Shown: piece after piece, positions 29,673 to 40,120 of the stretch
Layout of the letters: the number at the start of each line of letters is the position of its first letter
How positions within the stretch are numbered: the stretch's first letter is position 1
Source of the DNA: Vibrio caribbeanicus ATCC BAA-2122
GTDB taxonomy: Bacteria; Pseudomonadota; Gammaproteobacteria; Enterobacterales; Vibrionaceae
DNA: 64,000 nucleotides
Assembly (NCBI RefSeq): GCF_000165125.1
Contig: NZ_AEIU01000083.1
Span: forward strand, 62,001-126,000
Direction of reading: 5' to 3'
The notes under the pieces: generated by a model
Told to the model about the DNA's origin: nothing
Database searches by the model: none
Seen by the model: the letters and a program-made list of their open reading frames with translations, nothing else
Made by a program: the position numbers and the translations under genes

Positions 29673-30719
29673 ATGTCCGATCATTTGTCGTCTTTAGCTT
29701 ATCTTAATGGTAAGCCTAAAGCACAAGGTAAACTAAAAATGAAGCATGAAGATTTTTGTGTTTCAGAGAATTTAAGCTTTGAGCCGAGTGGACATGGAGA
29801 ACACTTGATGCTGCGTATTCGAAAAATGGGTGAGAATACGAGTTTTGTCGCCAATGAGTTAGCGAAAGCCTGTGGAGTAAAATCTAGAGATGTGAGCTGG
29901 GCCGGCCTTAAAGATCGCCATGCTGTGACAGAACAGTGGTTTAGTATCTATCTGCCCAAAAGTGAATCGCCCGACTTTAGCTTATTTCTAACCCGTTATC
30001 CTCAGGTTGAGATCCTCAAAACAACACGTCACCATAAAAAGATTCGCCCAGGTGATTTGGATGGCAATGAATTTAAGATTGTTATTTCGGAAGTAACAAA
30101 CGTTGAAGATGTGTTGCAACGTTTGGAAAAGGTTTCACGGGGTGGAGTACCTAATTATTTTGGCAATCAGCGTTTTGGTCACGGGGGTAATAACCTCGTA
30201 GAGGCTAGGCGTTGGGGACGTGAAAATGTGAGGACTCGGAATGCACAAAAGCGAAGCTTGTATTTGTCAGCAGCTCGGTCATGGATATTTAATACGATAG
30301 TTTCTGCTAGGGTAAAAAAGGAGATACTCAACCTTGCTTTGTTGGGGGATATTGTAGAGCGAAACCAAGAGCTAGTATTGGTCACCAAAGAAAATATAGA
30401 AATCGTGAATCATGATCTTGTTCGAGGATTTGGCAGAGTAACGGCGGCAATGGCTGGTGATAATTCTCTGCCTACAGAGTCGGACGCATTAAATCTTGAA
30501 CAGCCTTTTTTAGATGCTGAAACTGATTTGATGTCATTAATTCGTGGCAATCGAATGCAACATGATCGACGCTCTTGCATTTTGATACCGCAAGATATGC
30601 AATGGTCTACCGATAAAGATTCAGTGACTTTGCAGTTTTCATTGACGTCGGGCAGTTTTGCAACGTCTGTTGTTCGAGAATTGGTTAACGAAATTGAAGT
30701 AGAGCGTACATACAAATGA
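29673..30719 (+). CDS. truD: tRNA pseudouridine(13) synthase TruD
   Basis: 348 residues from the ATG at 29673 ([15 protein letters not shown]). Earlier in-frame starts at 29628 or 29631 add residues absent from Vibrio homologues and lack a ribosome site; GGAA precedes the chosen ATG. Catalytic Asp in [16 protein letters not shown] (near residue 80), and the TruD signature around [17 protein letters not shown]. Modifies U13 in tRNA-Glu. The last bases overlap surE by ATGA. Confidence 0.95.
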   Translation: MSDHLSSLAYLNGKPKAQGKLKMKHEDFCVSENLSFEPSGHGEHLMLRIRKMGENTSFVANELAKACGVKSRDVSWAGLKDRHAVTEQWFSIYLPKSESPDFSLFLTRYPQVEILKTTRHHKKIRPGDLDGNEFKIVISEVTNVEDVLQRLEKVSRGGVPNYFGNQRFGHGGNNLVEARRWGRENVRTRNAQKRSLYLSAARSWIFNTIVSARVKKEILNLALLGDIVERNQELVLVTKENIEIVNHDLVRGFGRVTAAMAGDNSLPTESDALNLEQPFLDAETDLMSLIRGNRMQHDRRSCILIPQDMQWSTDKDSVTLQFSLTSGSFATSVVRELVNEIEVERTYK

Positions 30720-31468
30720 ATAAGCTGAAAATACTGCTAAGCAACGATGATGGCGTTTATGCTGAGGGCATCGATGCCCTAAGACAAGAGCTCAGCGATA
30801 TCGCAGAAATTACGGTTGTTGCTCCTGATAGGAATCGTTCGGGAGCCTCAAATTCTTTGACTTTGGAGCACCCTTTGAGAGTCAATAAAGTGGCTTCAAA
30901 TATCTATTCAGTTCAAGGAACACCAACAGATTGCGTTCACTTTGCACTCAATGAGTTGATGAAGGATGACTTACCGGATTTAGTACTGACAGGGATTAAC
31001 CATGGTGCAAACCTCGGTGATGATGTGTTGTATTCGGGTACGGTAGCGGCAGCAATGGAAGGGCATTTCCTTGGTGTACAGTCGATAGCCTTTTCTCTTG
31101 TTGGTATGCGATGTTTTTCTACAGCAGCAAAATTTGCAAAGCATATTGTACTTAGGCACATAGCTAACCCCATACCGACCAATCGATTATTAAATATCAA
31201 TATTCCAGATGTTACTTTTGAACATCTTAAAGGTGAGCGGGTCACGAGGTTAGGCGCTAGACATCACTCGGAAGCTATGATCAAACAAACTGATCCAAGA
31301 GGGCAAGAAATTTATTGGTTAGGCCCTCCAGGTAAGGAGCAGGATGCTGGCGAGGGGACGGACTTTTGGGCCATTGAACATGGGTATGTTTCTATTACCC
31401 CTTTGCAAGTAGATTTAACTGCCCATGAATCACTTACCAGTGTGGATAATTGGTTGAAGGAAGAGTAG
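30716..31468 (+). CDS. surE: 5'/3'-nucleotidase SurE
   Basis: 250 residues. The metal site [12 protein letters not shown] (7-18) with its Asp pair, [14 protein letters not shown] (about 38-51) and [22 protein letters not shown] define the SurE phosphatase family. Hydrolyses nucleoside monophosphates and exopolyphosphate, aiding stationary-phase survival. Translationally coupled to truD; pcm starts two bases after its stop. Confidence 0.97.
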   Translation: MNKLKILLSNDDGVYAEGIDALRQELSDIAEITVVAPDRNRSGASNSLTLEHPLRVNKVASNIYSVQGTPTDCVHFALNELMKDDLPDLVLTGINHGANLGDDVLYSGTVAAAMEGHFLGVQSIAFSLVGMRCFSTAAKFAKHIVLRHIANPIPTNRLLNINIPDVTFEHLKGERVTRLGARHHSEAMIKQTDPRGQEIYWLGPPGKEQDAGEGTDFWAIEHGYVSITPLQVDLTAHESLTSVDNWLKEE

Positions 31469-31470
31469 AG

Positions 31471-32097
31471 ATGGCAAATCCACATGCTGACAGACTTATC
31501 GACTTTCTTGTCGCTAGTGGTATTAAAGATCCACAAGTTCTTGAAATTATAAGAGCTATACCACGAGAAAATTTTGTCTCTCAGGCAATGGAGCATCAAG
31601 CTTACGATAATAATGCTCTTCCTATCGGTCAGGGACAAACGATTTCTCAACCCTATATTGTTGCCAAAATGACAGAAAGTCTGTCTTTGCGCAAAGAGAG
31701 TAAGGTTCTTGAGGTCGGTACTGGTTCAGGTTATCAGACCGCGATACTTTCACAGATGGTGAATCATGTTTTTTCGGTAGAGCGGATAAAAGCTTTGCAA
31801 TGGGAGGCTAAAAGGCGCCTCAAGCTCCTAGATATTTATAACGTATCGACAAAGCATGGAGATGGATGGCAAGGTTGGAGCGTGCATGCTCCTTTTGATG
31901 CCATTATTGTAACTGCGGCCGCTGACTGTGTTCCAGATGCTCTGCTTACACAACTTGCTGATGGAGGAGTAATGGTCATTCCTGTTGGTTTTGAAGAACA
32001 AAAGCTATTAAAAATTACGCGAAATGGTGAGGAATATCTTTCTGAGTTGATAGAAATGGTGCGTTTTGTACCTTTAATTGCGGGTGATTTAGCATAG
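31471..32097 (+). CDS. pcm: Protein-L-isoaspartate O-methyltransferase
   Basis: 208 residues from the ATG at 31471, which has a strong ribosome site (GGAAGAG). An in-frame start at 31450 would overlap surE and is not favoured. SAM site [15 protein letters not shown] (about 78-92), substrate region [15 protein letters not shown] and the C-terminal MVIPVG. Repairs isoaspartyl damage in aged proteins. Its TAG shares one base with the GTG of nlpD. Confidence 0.96.
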   Translation: MANPHADRLIDFLVASGIKDPQVLEIIRAIPRENFVSQAMEHQAYDNNALPIGQGQTISQPYIVAKMTESLSLRKESKVLEVGTGSGYQTAILSQMVNHVFSVERIKALQWEAKRRLKLLDIYNVSTKHGDGWQGWSVHAPFDAIIVTAAADCVPDALLTQLADGGVMVIPVGFEEQKLLKITRNGEEYLSELIEMVRFVPLIAGDLA

Positions 32098-33011
32098 TGA
32101 TATTAGGCAAGCCACAATTCGTATTTTTGTTAGTGATTAGTGGGTTTCTTTCGGGATGTGCGACACATACACCGGCTCCAGTTAGTGGCTTAAATAAGGA
32201 TTATGGCAGCCTTTCAAGAGGAAGTTATCGAGGTAGCTACTACGAAGTCAAGAAAGGCGACACTCTGTATTTTATCGCTTATGTCACAGACAAGGATGTA
32301 AGCGAATTGGTCGCCTACAATGATTTAGACTCTTCTTATACCATCTATCCTGGGCAAAAACTTAAACTTTGGCAGCCCGCCTATAAGCCCCCCGTACTCG
32401 GATTTCAGTCTAAAAATGCTACGGTTGCAGCATCAAATGTATCAACGGTTGCACCAATAGCTAGTGCAGTGGTAGCAACCTCTTCTGCTAATGCCAGCAG
32501 TAGTAGTGCATCGAATTCCAGTGCAAGTATGAAAAAAGAACGAGAAAATAAGGTTGAACAATCGAAACCAAAGGAGTATGTTCAAACTGTAAGTAAAAAA
32601 AATGTTAACAAAGAAGTCATCAATGCGAAAAAAGATAACAATAAAATTTCGCAGTGGCTTTGGCCAACCAAAGGGAGGTTGATTAAAAGTTTTTCTGCCG
32701 GCGATCAAGGAAATAAAGGAATCGACATTGCTGGGCAGAGGGGTCAATCGATATTATCAACAGCGAGAGGTACCGTCGTATATTCAGGCAATGCGCTGCG
32801 CGGGTACGGTAACCTTGTAATAATTAAACATAACGATAATTACCTCAGTGCTTATGCACACAATGATCGGTTGCTAGTACACGAAGGACAAAGTGTTAAA
32901 GCAGGTCAAAAAATTGCAACAATGGGCAGCTCAGGAACAAGCAGCGTCCGATTGCACTTTGAAATTCGCTATCAAGGTAAGTCAGTGAACCCAAAACGCT
33001 ACTTACCGTAA
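32097..33011 (+). CDS. nlpD: Murein hydrolase activator lipoprotein NlpD
   Basis: 304 residues with a GTG start. Lipobox LSGC (Cys near 21), one LysM domain (about 49-93; YYEVKKGDTLYFIAYVTDKD), a Ser/Ala/Lys-rich linker and a C-terminal LytM (M23) domain (about 185-304) whose metal ligands are degenerate (GNKGIDIAG in place of H-x-G-x-D), as expected for an activator of the amidase AmiC at division. As in other gammaproteobacteria it lies just upstream of rpoS and probably carries an rpoS promoter inside its frame. Confidence 0.95.
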   Translation: MILGKPQFVFLLVISGFLSGCATHTPAPVSGLNKDYGSLSRGSYRGSYYEVKKGDTLYFIAYVTDKDVSELVAYNDLDSSYTIYPGQKLKLWQPAYKPPVLGFQSKNATVAASNVSTVAPIASAVVATSSANASSSSASNSSASMKKERENKVEQSKPKEYVQTVSKKNVNKEVINAKKDNNKISQWLWPTKGRLIKSFSAGDQGNKGIDIAGQRGQSILSTARGTVVYSGNALRGYGNLVIIKHNDNYLSAYAHNDRLLVHEGQSVKAGQKIATMGSSGTSSVRLHFEIRYQGKSVNPKRYLP

Positions 33012-33081
33012 AATTTACTGTTAGGTAAAATAGCGACATTAGACGTAGTAATGTCTTGCTAGCTCGCCAAGGGGAGGCGTT

Positions 33082-34059
33082 ATGAGTATCAGCAATACAG
33101 CAACGAAAGTCGAAGAGTTTGAAGTTAGTGACGAAACAATGGATGGTTTTCAAGCTGACGATATCAAATCTACACAAGCCGAAGAAGCAAAAGAGGAGTT
33201 TGATGCATCAACTAAAAGTCTTGATGCGACACAACTTTACCTTGGTGAAATTGGTTTTTCACCCTTGTTAACTGCTGAAGAAGAAGTTCTGTATGCTCGC
33301 AGAGCTTTACGTGGCGATGAAGCGGCACGTAAGCGTATGATTGAGAGTAACTTAAGATTAGTCGTTAAGATTTCTCGACGTTATAGCAATCGTGGCTTAG
33401 CACTTCTTGATTTAATCGAAGAAGGCAACCTCGGTCTTATAAGAGCCGTAGAGAAGTTTGATCCTGAACGAGGATTTAGGTTTTCAACTTATGCGACATG
33501 GTGGATAAGACAGACCATAGAGCGTGCGCTTATGAATCAAACACGCACTATTCGGCTACCCATTCATGTAGTGAAAGAGCTCAACATCTATCTGCGTACC
33601 GCCAGAGAGTTATCACAAAAGCTTGATCATGAGCCTACGGCTGAAGAGATTGCGTTGCAACTTGACAAGCCTGTGGATGATGTCAGCAAAATGCTTCGTT
33701 TGAACGAACGTATCAGCTCTGTTGATACGCCAATTGGCGGAGACGGCGAAAAAGCGCTTCTAGATATTATTCCTGATGTCAATAATTCAGATCCTGAGGT
33801 TTCGACTCAAGATGACGATATCAAAAGTTCTCTTATCGACTGGTTAGACGAGCTTAACCCAAAACAAAAAGAGGTACTTGCTCGTCGCTTTGGCCTTCTT
33901 GGGTATGAGCCATCTACTTTAGAAGAAGTTGGACGTGAAATTAATCTAACTCGAGAACGTGTTCGTCAGATACAAGTTGAAGGTCTTCGTAGACTGAGAG
34001 AAATTCTGGTGAAACAAGGTCTGAACATGGAGAGTCTTTTCAGCGTTGCTGAAGAGTAG
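33082..34059 (+). CDS. rpoS: Stationary-phase sigma factor RpoS
   Basis: 325 residues. Region 1.2 [20 protein letters not shown] (about 50-69); region 2 with [20 protein letters not shown] and [17 protein letters not shown]; region 3 [17 protein letters not shown]; region 4.2 [18 protein letters not shown]. Directs general-stress and stationary-phase transcription; in Vibrio also motility and protease genes. Downstream, instead of mutS as in V. cholerae, there is a terminator and then a convergent CNNM gene. Confidence 0.97.
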   Translation: MSISNTATKVEEFEVSDETMDGFQADDIKSTQAEEAKEEFDASTKSLDATQLYLGEIGFSPLLTAEEEVLYARRALRGDEAARKRMIESNLRLVVKISRRYSNRGLALLDLIEEGNLGLIRAVEKFDPERGFRFSTYATWWIRQTIERALMNQTRTIRLPIHVVKELNIYLRTARELSQKLDHEPTAEEIALQLDKPVDDVSKMLRLNERISSVDTPIGGDGEKALLDIIPDVNNSDPEVSTQDDDIKSSLIDWLDELNPKQKEVLARRFGLLGYEPSTLEEVGREINLTRERVRQIQVEGLRRLREILVKQGLNMESLFSVAEE

Positions 34060-34066
34060 AAGAGTG

Positions 34067-34097
34067 AAAAAAGCCTTGCTTACCGCAAGGCTTTTTT
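34067..34097. terminator. Terminator between rpoS and the CNNM gene
   Basis: AAAAAAGCCTTGC / GCAAGGCTTTTTT stem with a 5-base loop; usable from both sides. Confidence 0.9.
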
Positions 34098-34100
34098 AAA

Positions 34101-35372
34101 TCATATTGATTCAATTTTTTGAAATACTCTTACCAATTTAATGCGGTTTTCCTCAAGCTCTACAATCTCCATTGGGTGTCCTGAAACTTGCACGCTCAGA
34201 TGACTCTCTGGTATGTCCTCTAGGTGTTCCAAGATGAGCCCATTAAGTGTTCTCGGACCGTCAGTGGGCAAAGACCATTTCAAGCTCTTGTTGATATCCC
34301 TTATATTGGCACTTCCTTCGATAAGATAACTGCCGTCATTTTGTGGAGTGATTTCATCAGAGAGACTTGGTGTTATAGACGTTGTGAATTCGCCAACAAT
34401 CTCTTCTAATATATCTTCGAGAGTGACTAAACCAATGATATCTCCATATTCATCAACGACCAGTCCAATTCGCTGCTTATTTCTTTGAAACTTCAGTAGT
34501 TGAACATTCAGCGGAGTACTTTCTGGAATAAAGTAAACTTCATCAGATGCTCTTAATAATGTTTCTTTAGTAAACTCATTTTTTTCTAACATTAAGCGAT
34601 AGGACTCGCGTAAGCGCAGCATACCTACCACCTCATCAATCTGATCGCGGTACAGCACCACTCTGCCGTGGGGGGAATGAGTTAACTGTCGTACGATTGA
34701 CTTCCAATCATCATTGATATCAATACCTGTAATCTCATTTCGCGGGATCATAATATCATTGACGGTCACGTGCTCTAAATCAAGAATAGAAACAAGCATC
34801 TCCTGGTGGCGTATTGGAATTAAGCTTCCAGCCTCGTTAACGACGGTACGTAACTCTTCTGAGCTAAGGTGATCTTCTCCTGTATGATCAGCCTTGATCC
34901 CCAATAGTCTAATAAAACCGTTAGTGATGAAGTTAACCAACACCACAAGTGGAGATAAAACTTTCATTAAGACGGTCAAAAGAATGCTACTGGTGTATGA
35001 GACCTTCTCTGGATAGAGTGCTGCGAGAGTTTTAGGCGTTACCTCGGAAAAAACAAGGATAACTAAGGTTAGTGCACCTGTTGCGATGGCAACTCCTACA
35101 TCACCATAAAGTCTCATTCCTATAATTGTTGCAATAGCTGATGCAAGTATGTTGACAAGGTTGTTCCCGATTAATATCAGGCCAATAAGACGGTCAGGAC
35201 GATTCAGTAATCTCTCGACTCTTTTGGCACCTTTGTGACCTGAGTTGGCTAAATGTTTAAGTCTATATCGATTGAGAGACATCATGCCCGTCTCTGAACC
35301 AGAAAAATATCCTGAAATTACTATAAGACATGCAAGTATAGCGAACAAAATGCCCGTTGATATGTCATCCAA
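34101..35372 (-). CDS. CNNM/CBS-domain transporter-like protein (CorB/YfjD family)
   Basis: 423 residues. N-terminal CNNM (DUF21) membrane domain with about four segments (1-180; GYFSGSETGMMSLNRYRLKH, EVTPKTLAALYPEKV), then a pair of CBS domains (about 195-330; MIPRNEITGI, VDEYGDIIGLVTLEDILEE) and a C-terminal CorC_HlyC domain (about 340-423). Family members are linked to Mg2+ or Co2+ efflux and resistance; old annotations call them hemolysins. Inner membrane. Found next to the CcsA-like gene and ffh, as in E. coli and Vibrio. Confidence 0.9.
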   Translation of the reverse strand: MDDISTGILFAILACLIVISGYFSGSETGMMSLNRYRLKHLANSGHKGAKRVERLLNRPDRLIGLILIGNNLVNILASAIATIIGMRLYGDVGVAIATGALTLVILVFSEVTPKTLAALYPEKVSYTSSILLTVLMKVLSPLVVLVNFITNGFIRLLGIKADHTGEDHLSSEELRTVVNEAGSLIPIRHQEMLVSILDLEHVTVNDIMIPRNEITGIDINDDWKSIVRQLTHSPHGRVVLYRDQIDEVVGMLRLRESYRLMLEKNEFTKETLLRASDEVYFIPESTPLNVQLLKFQRNKQRIGLVVDEYGDIIGLVTLEDILEEIVGEFTTSITPSLSDEITPQNDGSYLIEGSANIRDINKSLKWSLPTDGPRTLNGLILEHLEDIPESHLSVQVSGHPMEIVELEENRIKLVRVFQKIESI

Positions 35373-35494
35373 AGCTTATCTTTTCCTTGTTAAGTGTTGC
35401 TTGATTTATGAACCAATCGCGTTTTTAAGTCAATGACAATGTGTCGAACTCTCCATTTTAAGGGAAAGGTTTAATTTATGCATCATTTAGTCAA

Positions 35495-36289
35495 TTATCT
35501 GAGTATTATTTCTTGAACGAAGCGGCTTCCAAAGTAAGCTAAGGTGAGTAAAGATGCCCCTATTACTGTAAACCATGTTACCTTGCGTCCGCGCCATCCC
35601 TTTTGGTAATGCCCCCATAAAAGTATTGAAAAAACCACCCATGCAATAAATGATAAAATACCTTTGTGGGCTTTACCCTCTGCAAACATATCTTGCACGA
35701 AAATGAAGCCAGTGAGTAAAGTACAAGTGAGTAAAATATTGCCAATCAGAATGATATTGAAAAGCTGCCTTTCAACCATCATGAGAGGAGGAAGGTTTGG
35801 GTTAATGACTAGGGCTACCTTTGCTTTTAGTTTGTAGTCTAGCAAAGCCAATTGGATCGCATACAATGCACCAATGGTTAACGTTGAGTAGGCAAAAAGA
35901 GCAAACAATATATGGACAAGTAATTTGGGGTCTTGTTCAAGGTGTGTAATGAATGTGCTTGGCAAGTAAGCAGCAGCAAGCAGGTTTATGGCGGAAAAGC
36001 CATAGACAACTGGCAAGATAAACCATAATCGAGTTCGGAGCATAGCTCCACTCACGGCAACAGATATGATAAAACTCACCAACGACGCAACATTAAGAAT
36101 ACTGAGATTCTGTCCGGAGTTTCCCAGAATAAGATCGCTTAGGAGCCAAGCATGAAATGCTAATGCAAGTACAGCACTTGCGAATACAGCCTTGACGCGA
36201 ATTCCCGTTTGATGAACCAGGCCAGGCACTATAGTGGCGAGCGCGACTAAATAAAGTAAAGCAGCAACAACGGCGATTAAGTTGTCCAT
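35495..36289 (-). CDS. ypjD: CcsA-like inner-membrane protein YpjD
   Basis: 264 residues, about eight membrane segments, with the CcsA-type cytochrome c assembly domain in the C-terminal half (about 60-264); the stretch AEGKAHKGILSFIAWVVF contains the conserved His of that family. Despite the domain name it is not in a cytochrome c cluster and its role is not established. Divergent from ffh across 209 bases, the conserved arrangement. Confidence 0.88.
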   Translation of the reverse strand: MDNLIAVVAALLYLVALATIVPGLVHQTGIRVKAVFASAVLALAFHAWLLSDLILGNSGQNLSILNVASLVSFIISVAVSGAMLRTRLWFILPVVYGFSAINLLAAAYLPSTFITHLEQDPKLLVHILFALFAYSTLTIGALYAIQLALLDYKLKAKVALVINPNLPPLMMVERQLFNIILIGNILLTCTLLTGFIFVQDMFAEGKAHKGILSFIAWVVFSILLWGHYQKGWRGRKVTWFTVIGASLLTLAYFGSRFVQEIILR

Positions 36290-36498
36290 TTTTCTCTTTA
36301 CGCTGGTGAAAAAGTTAACAAATTATAACCTGCATCAACCGCTTGAGCCATGATTTATCGCTTCTTTAAGTCAGTTATGAGAGTAAAAATAATCCAAATA
36401 GTGTCCAGCGAGGTTCGGCTAAGGTATACTCGTGGTAATTTTTCGCCAAATTCGCAAGGGCGAGTTTCCCTGCAAACCGTCTAGGTAAAGAGACTAAG

Positions 36499-37878
36499 AT
36501 GTTTGAGAATTTAACGGATCGACTATCCAAAACGCTAAAAAATATTAGTGGCAAAGGCCGCTTAACCGAAGAAAATATTAAAGAGACGCTTCGCGAAGTG
36601 CGTATGGCGCTCTTAGAAGCTGATGTTGCACTCCCTGTTGTAAGAGATTTCATCAAGCGTATCAAAGAGAAAGCTGTTGGAGTCGAGGTTTCAAAGTCAC
36701 TTACTCCTGGTCAAGAGTTTATCAAGATAGTTCAATCAGAACTTGAATCTGTCATGGGAGACACCAACGAGGTATTGAACTTAGCGGCTCAACCTCCAGC
36801 AGTTATTTTAATGGCTGGCTTACAGGGGGCGGGTAAAACTACCTCTGTGGGTAAACTGTCTAAATTACTCAGTGAAAGAGAAAAGAAAAAAGTTTTGGTG
36901 GTATCTGCCGATGTATACAGGCCTGCAGCAATCAAACAGCTTGAAACACTTGCTGCGGATGTAGGAGTGGACTTTTTTCCTTCAACGGCGGAGCAGAAGC
37001 CAATTGATATCGCGAATGCAGCGATTGATCACGCAAAGCGGAAGTTTTATGACGTTCTCTTAGTTGATACCGCTGGTCGATTAGCGATTGATGAGCAAAT
37101 GATGGCAGAAATTCAAGAGCTACATACTGCTATCAATCCTGTAGAAACATTGTTTGTTGTTGATGCAATGACAGGTCAAGATGCTGCAAACACAGCAAAG
37201 GCATTTGGTGACGCACTGCCTTTAACTGGGGTCATCCTCACTAAAGTTGATGGTGACGCTCGGGGTGGTGCTGCATTATCGGTGAGGCACATAACAGGGA
37301 AGCCTATCAAGTTTTTGGGCGTTGGTGAAAAAACCGATGCGCTTGAACCTTTCCATCCAGAGCGCGTAGCATCACGTATTCTGGGTATGGGTGATATGCT
37401 TTCACTCATTGAAGATCTGCAACGCAATGTTGATACTGAAAAAGCGGAAAAGCTGGCGAAGAAATTTAAAGAAAAGAAAGGGTTTGACCTTGAAGATTTT
37501 AGAGAGCAGCTTGGTCAGATGCAAAATATGGGCGGTATGATGGGAATGATGGACAAATTGCCCGGTATGAGTAACCTGCCCGACAATGTTAAAGATAAAG
37601 TTGATGACAAACTTTTCAAACAAATGGAAGCGATTATAAATTCCATGACAATGAAAGAACGTCAGCGTCCAGAGTTAATCAAAGGCTCTCGTAAAAAACG
37701 TATTGCTGCAGGTTCAGGCACCCAGGTTCAAGATGTTAACCGTCTTCTTAAACAGTTCACTCAGATGCAAAAAATGATGAAGAAGATGCAAAAAGGTGGC
37801 ATGAAAGGAATGATGCGAAACATGCAAGGCATGATGGGGGGAGGCATGGGAGGAGGCTTCAACCCATTCGGACGTTAA
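36499..37878 (+). CDS. ffh: Signal recognition particle protein Ffh
   Basis: 459 residues. N domain (1-~85), G domain with GLQGAGKTTS (about 107-116), DTAGRLAIDEQMMAE and TKVDGDARGGAAL, then the Met-rich M domain (about 300-459; MMGMMDKLPGM, GTQVQDVNRLLKQF, MMRNMQGMMGGG) that binds 4.5S RNA and signal sequences. Delivers inner-membrane proteins to FtsY and SecYEG. Followed after about 200 bases by the rpsP operon. Confidence 0.98.
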   Translation: MFENLTDRLSKTLKNISGKGRLTEENIKETLREVRMALLEADVALPVVRDFIKRIKEKAVGVEVSKSLTPGQEFIKIVQSELESVMGDTNEVLNLAAQPPAVILMAGLQGAGKTTSVGKLSKLLSEREKKKVLVVSADVYRPAAIKQLETLAADVGVDFFPSTAEQKPIDIANAAIDHAKRKFYDVLLVDTAGRLAIDEQMMAEIQELHTAINPVETLFVVDAMTGQDAANTAKAFGDALPLTGVILTKVDGDARGGAALSVRHITGKPIKFLGVGEKTDALEPFHPERVASRILGMGDMLSLIEDLQRNVDTEKAEKLAKKFKEKKGFDLEDFREQLGQMQNMGGMMGMMDKLPGMSNLPDNVKDKVDDKLFKQMEAIINSMTMKERQRPELIKGSRKKRIAAGSGTQVQDVNRLLKQFTQMQKMMKKMQKGGMKGMMRNMQGMMGGGMGGGFNPFGR

Positions 37879-37957
37879 GTCACAGTGTAATTCAAGGTGT
37901 TAGCTTATTCATATTAACCCCATATTCCCTCAAGTGGTGAATAATTAGCTAAATACC

Positions 37958-37985
37958 TTGCATTGCTCGGGAATAAGAGTAAAAT
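37958..37985 (+). promoter_or_regulatory. Promoter of rpsP-rimM-trmD-rplS
   Basis: TTGCAT, 16-base spacer, TAAAAT, starting about 80 bases after ffh; leaves a leader of about 85 bases. Confidence 0.65.
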
Positions 37986-38006
37986 TCCGGAGCTTTATTT
38001 TGGCAC

Positions 38007-38042
38007 GAGCCCCAGGCTGTTTTGTTTTAGACGGTTTTTGGG
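38007..38042 (+). promoter_or_regulatory. Leader hairpin before rpsP
   Basis: AGCCCCA and TGGGGTT can pair (one G-T) around a long T-rich loop; the 3' arm is followed by TTAATTTTATTTTTG, giving an attenuator-like outline about 35 bases before the rpsP ATG. Confidence 0.4.
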
Positions 38043-38077
38043 GTTAATTTTATTTTTGAGAAAGCAAAGAGGACGAC

Positions 38078-38326
38078 ATGGTAACCATTCGTTTGGCACG
38101 TCACGGCGCGAAAAAGCGTCCATTTTATCAAATCGTAGTAGCGGACAGCCGCAATGCAGCAACTGGCCGTTTCATCGAAAAAGTTGGTTTCTTCAATCCA
38201 ACTGCTAAAGGTCAAGAAGAAGGTCTACGCCTTGATCTAGACCGCGTTAATCACTGGGTTGGCCAAGGCGCGTCTCTTTCTGACCGCGTTGCTAAGCTAG
38301 TTAAAGACGCTCAAAAAGCGGCTTAA
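38078..38326 (+). CDS. rpsP: 30S ribosomal protein S16
   Basis: 82 residues, the usual length. [25 protein letters not shown]-type N-terminus (first ~25 residues) and [12 protein letters not shown] are diagnostic. S16 is an early 30S assembly protein contacting 16S helices near the 5' and central domains. First gene of the rpsP-rimM-trmD-rplS operon; ribosome site GAGGA lies eight bases before the ATG. Confidence 0.98.
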   Translation: MVTIRLARHGAKKRPFYQIVVADSRNAATGRFIEKVGFFNPTAKGQEEGLRLDLDRVNHWVGQGASLSDRVAKLVKDAQKAA

Positions 38327-38349
38327 TTTTTAAGAAAAGAAATTAGCTT

Positions 38350-38898
38350 ATGTCGATGAAAGGTAAAGAAACAATGGTTAACGATAAGATAGTCGTAGGT
38401 AAGTTTGGAGCTTCTTATGGCATTCGTGGTTGGCTCAAAGTTTTTTCCTACACAGACAATACTGAAAGTATTTTTGATTACAGCCCTTGGTTTGTAAACC
38501 AGAATGGCTCGTGGGTTGAATATAAAGTTGAGAGTTGGAAACGTCATAACAAAAGTATGGTAGTGAAACTCGAGGGATTAGAGGTGCGTGAAGAGGCACA
38601 ACTAATGACCAACTTTGAAATATGCATTGACCCTGCTGTATTACCAAAATTGCCAGAAGATCAGTTCTACTGGCGTGAATTAATTGGAATGAGCGTAGTC
38701 ACCGAAGGTGGTTATGACTTAGGCGTTGTTTCAGATATGCTCGAGACAGGCTCCAATGATGTTTTGGTCATAAAAGCAAATCTAAAAGATGCTTTTGGAC
38801 AAAAGGAACGATTAATTCCGTTTCTTGAAGAGCAAGTGATCAAAAATATTGATCGCACGGCTCAACGGATCGAAGTTGACTGGGATCCTGGATTTTAA
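38350..38898 (+). CDS. rimM: Ribosome maturation factor RimM
   Basis: 182 residues. N-terminal RimM domain ([18 protein letters not shown], about 13-30) and a C-terminal PRC-barrel (about 105-180; [29 protein letters not shown]). Binds S19 and helps 30S head maturation. The N-terminal extension MSMKGKETM matches other Vibrio RimM proteins as I remember them, so the first ATG was kept. 23 bases after rpsP. Confidence 0.96.
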   Translation: MSMKGKETMVNDKIVVGKFGASYGIRGWLKVFSYTDNTESIFDYSPWFVNQNGSWVEYKVESWKRHNKSMVVKLEGLEVREEAQLMTNFEICIDPAVLPKLPEDQFYWRELIGMSVVTEGGYDLGVVSDMLETGSNDVLVIKANLKDAFGQKERLIPFLEEQVIKNIDRTAQRIEVDWDPGF

Positions 38899-38923
38899 CT
38901 CCAAGTAACGGAGCGTTTGAACA

Positions 38924-39667
38924 ATGTGGGTTGGCATTATTAGCCTCTTTCCTGAGATGTTCCGCAGCGTTACTGATTATGGAGTAACAGGTCAGGCGGT
39001 TAAAAAAGGTCTTTTGTCGGTTAACACTTGGAATCCTAGAGATTTCACTTACGATAAACATCGTACTGTTGATGACAGACCTTATGGTGGTGGTCCTGGT
39101 ATGCTCATGATGGTTCAGCCTTTGCGCGATGCTATTCATGCAGCCAAGAAATCATCACCAGGAAAGACGAAGGTTATCTACCTCTCCCCTCAGGGTCGTA
39201 AGCTCGATCAGCAAGGGGTGGAAGAGTTAGCCACGAACGAGAATATACTTCTTATTTGTGGTCGATACGAAGGTGTAGATGAGCGTATTATTGAGTCTGA
39301 AGTTGACGAAGAATGGTCAATTGGAGACTTTGTAATGACGGGTGGAGAGATACCAGCCATGACATTAATCGACTCAGTATCACGGTTCATTCCGGGAGTA
39401 CTTGGTGATTTCTCGTCAGCAGAAGAAGACTCTTTTGCCAATGGCTTGTTGGATTGTCCGCACTATACGCGACCTGAGGTGTTAGACGGTAAAGAAGTTC
39501 CTTCTGTACTTAAATCTGGCAACCACAGGCACATTCGTCTTTGGCGATTAAAACAATCGCTGGGCCGAACCTGGCTTAGAAGACCAGAGCTCCTGGAAAA
39601 CCTAGCTCTGACTGACGAACAGGAACAATTACTGGCAGAGTTCATAAAAGAACATAACGCCCAGTAA
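38924..39667 (+). CDS. trmD: tRNA (guanine37-N1)-methyltransferase
   Basis: 247 residues. SPOUT-class methyltransferase: [13 protein letters not shown] at the start, [11 protein letters not shown] (about 58-68), [25 protein letters not shown] and [11 protein letters not shown] with the trefoil-knot SAM site. Methylates G37 3' of the anticodon to prevent +1 frameshifting. 25 bases after rimM, 40 before rplS. Confidence 0.98.
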   Translation: MWVGIISLFPEMFRSVTDYGVTGQAVKKGLLSVNTWNPRDFTYDKHRTVDDRPYGGGPGMLMMVQPLRDAIHAAKKSSPGKTKVIYLSPQGRKLDQQGVEELATNENILLICGRYEGVDERIIESEVDEEWSIGDFVMTGGEIPAMTLIDSVSRFIPGVLGDFSSAEEDSFANGLLDCPHYTRPEVLDGKEVPSVLKSGNHRHIRLWRLKQSLGRTWLRRPELLENLALTDEQEQLLAEFIKEHNAQ

Positions 39668-39707
39668 CCTATTAAATTTAGTATCAGTTTATTCTAGGAA
39701 TAGTAAA

Positions 39708-40061
39708 ATGAGTAACATCATCAAGGCTCTTGAAGAAGAGCAAATGAAAAAAGATCTACCTAACTTTGCACCTGGTGACACAGTTGTTGTTCAAGTTAAG
39801 GTTAAGGAAGGCGAACGTGAGCGTTTACAGGCTTTTGAAGGCGTTGTAATCGGTATCCGTAACCGTGGTTTACACTCTGCATTCACTGTACGTAAGATTT
39901 CAAACGGTGAAGGTGTAGAGCGTACGTTCCAAACTCACTCTCCAATGGTTGATAGCATTGAAGTTAAACGCCGTGGTGCAGTACGTCGTGCCAAGTTGTA
40001 CTACCTACGTGAGCGTTCTGGTAAGTCAGCTCGTATCAAAGAGAAACTTGCTAAGAAGTGA
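39708..40061 (+). CDS. rplS: 50S ribosomal protein L19
   Basis: 117 residues. [29 protein letters not shown], and [17 protein letters not shown] are standard L19 segments; it lies at the 30S-50S interface. Last gene of the operon; a strong terminator begins 24 bases beyond its stop. Confidence 0.98.
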   Translation: MSNIIKALEEEQMKKDLPNFAPGDTVVVQVKVKEGERERLQAFEGVVIGIRNRGLHSAFTVRKISNGEGVERTFQTHSPMVDSIEVKRRGAVRRAKLYYLRERSGKSARIKEKLAKK

Positions 40062-40084
40062 TGCTATATCTAGCGTTCTCATAG

Positions 40085-40112
40085 AAACGGAGCCCAAGGG
40101 CTCCGTTTTTTT
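40085..40112. terminator. Terminator between rplS and yacG
   Basis: AAACGGAGCCC / GGGCTCCGTTT stem with a 2-base loop and a run of seven T's; faces both convergent genes. Confidence 0.9.
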
Positions 40113-40120
40113 ATAGCGAT

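Noticed and set aside
34101-35372. Hemolysin label for the CNNM/CBS protein
   Set aside because: Domain order is that of cation-efflux CNNM proteins; there is no toxin feature.
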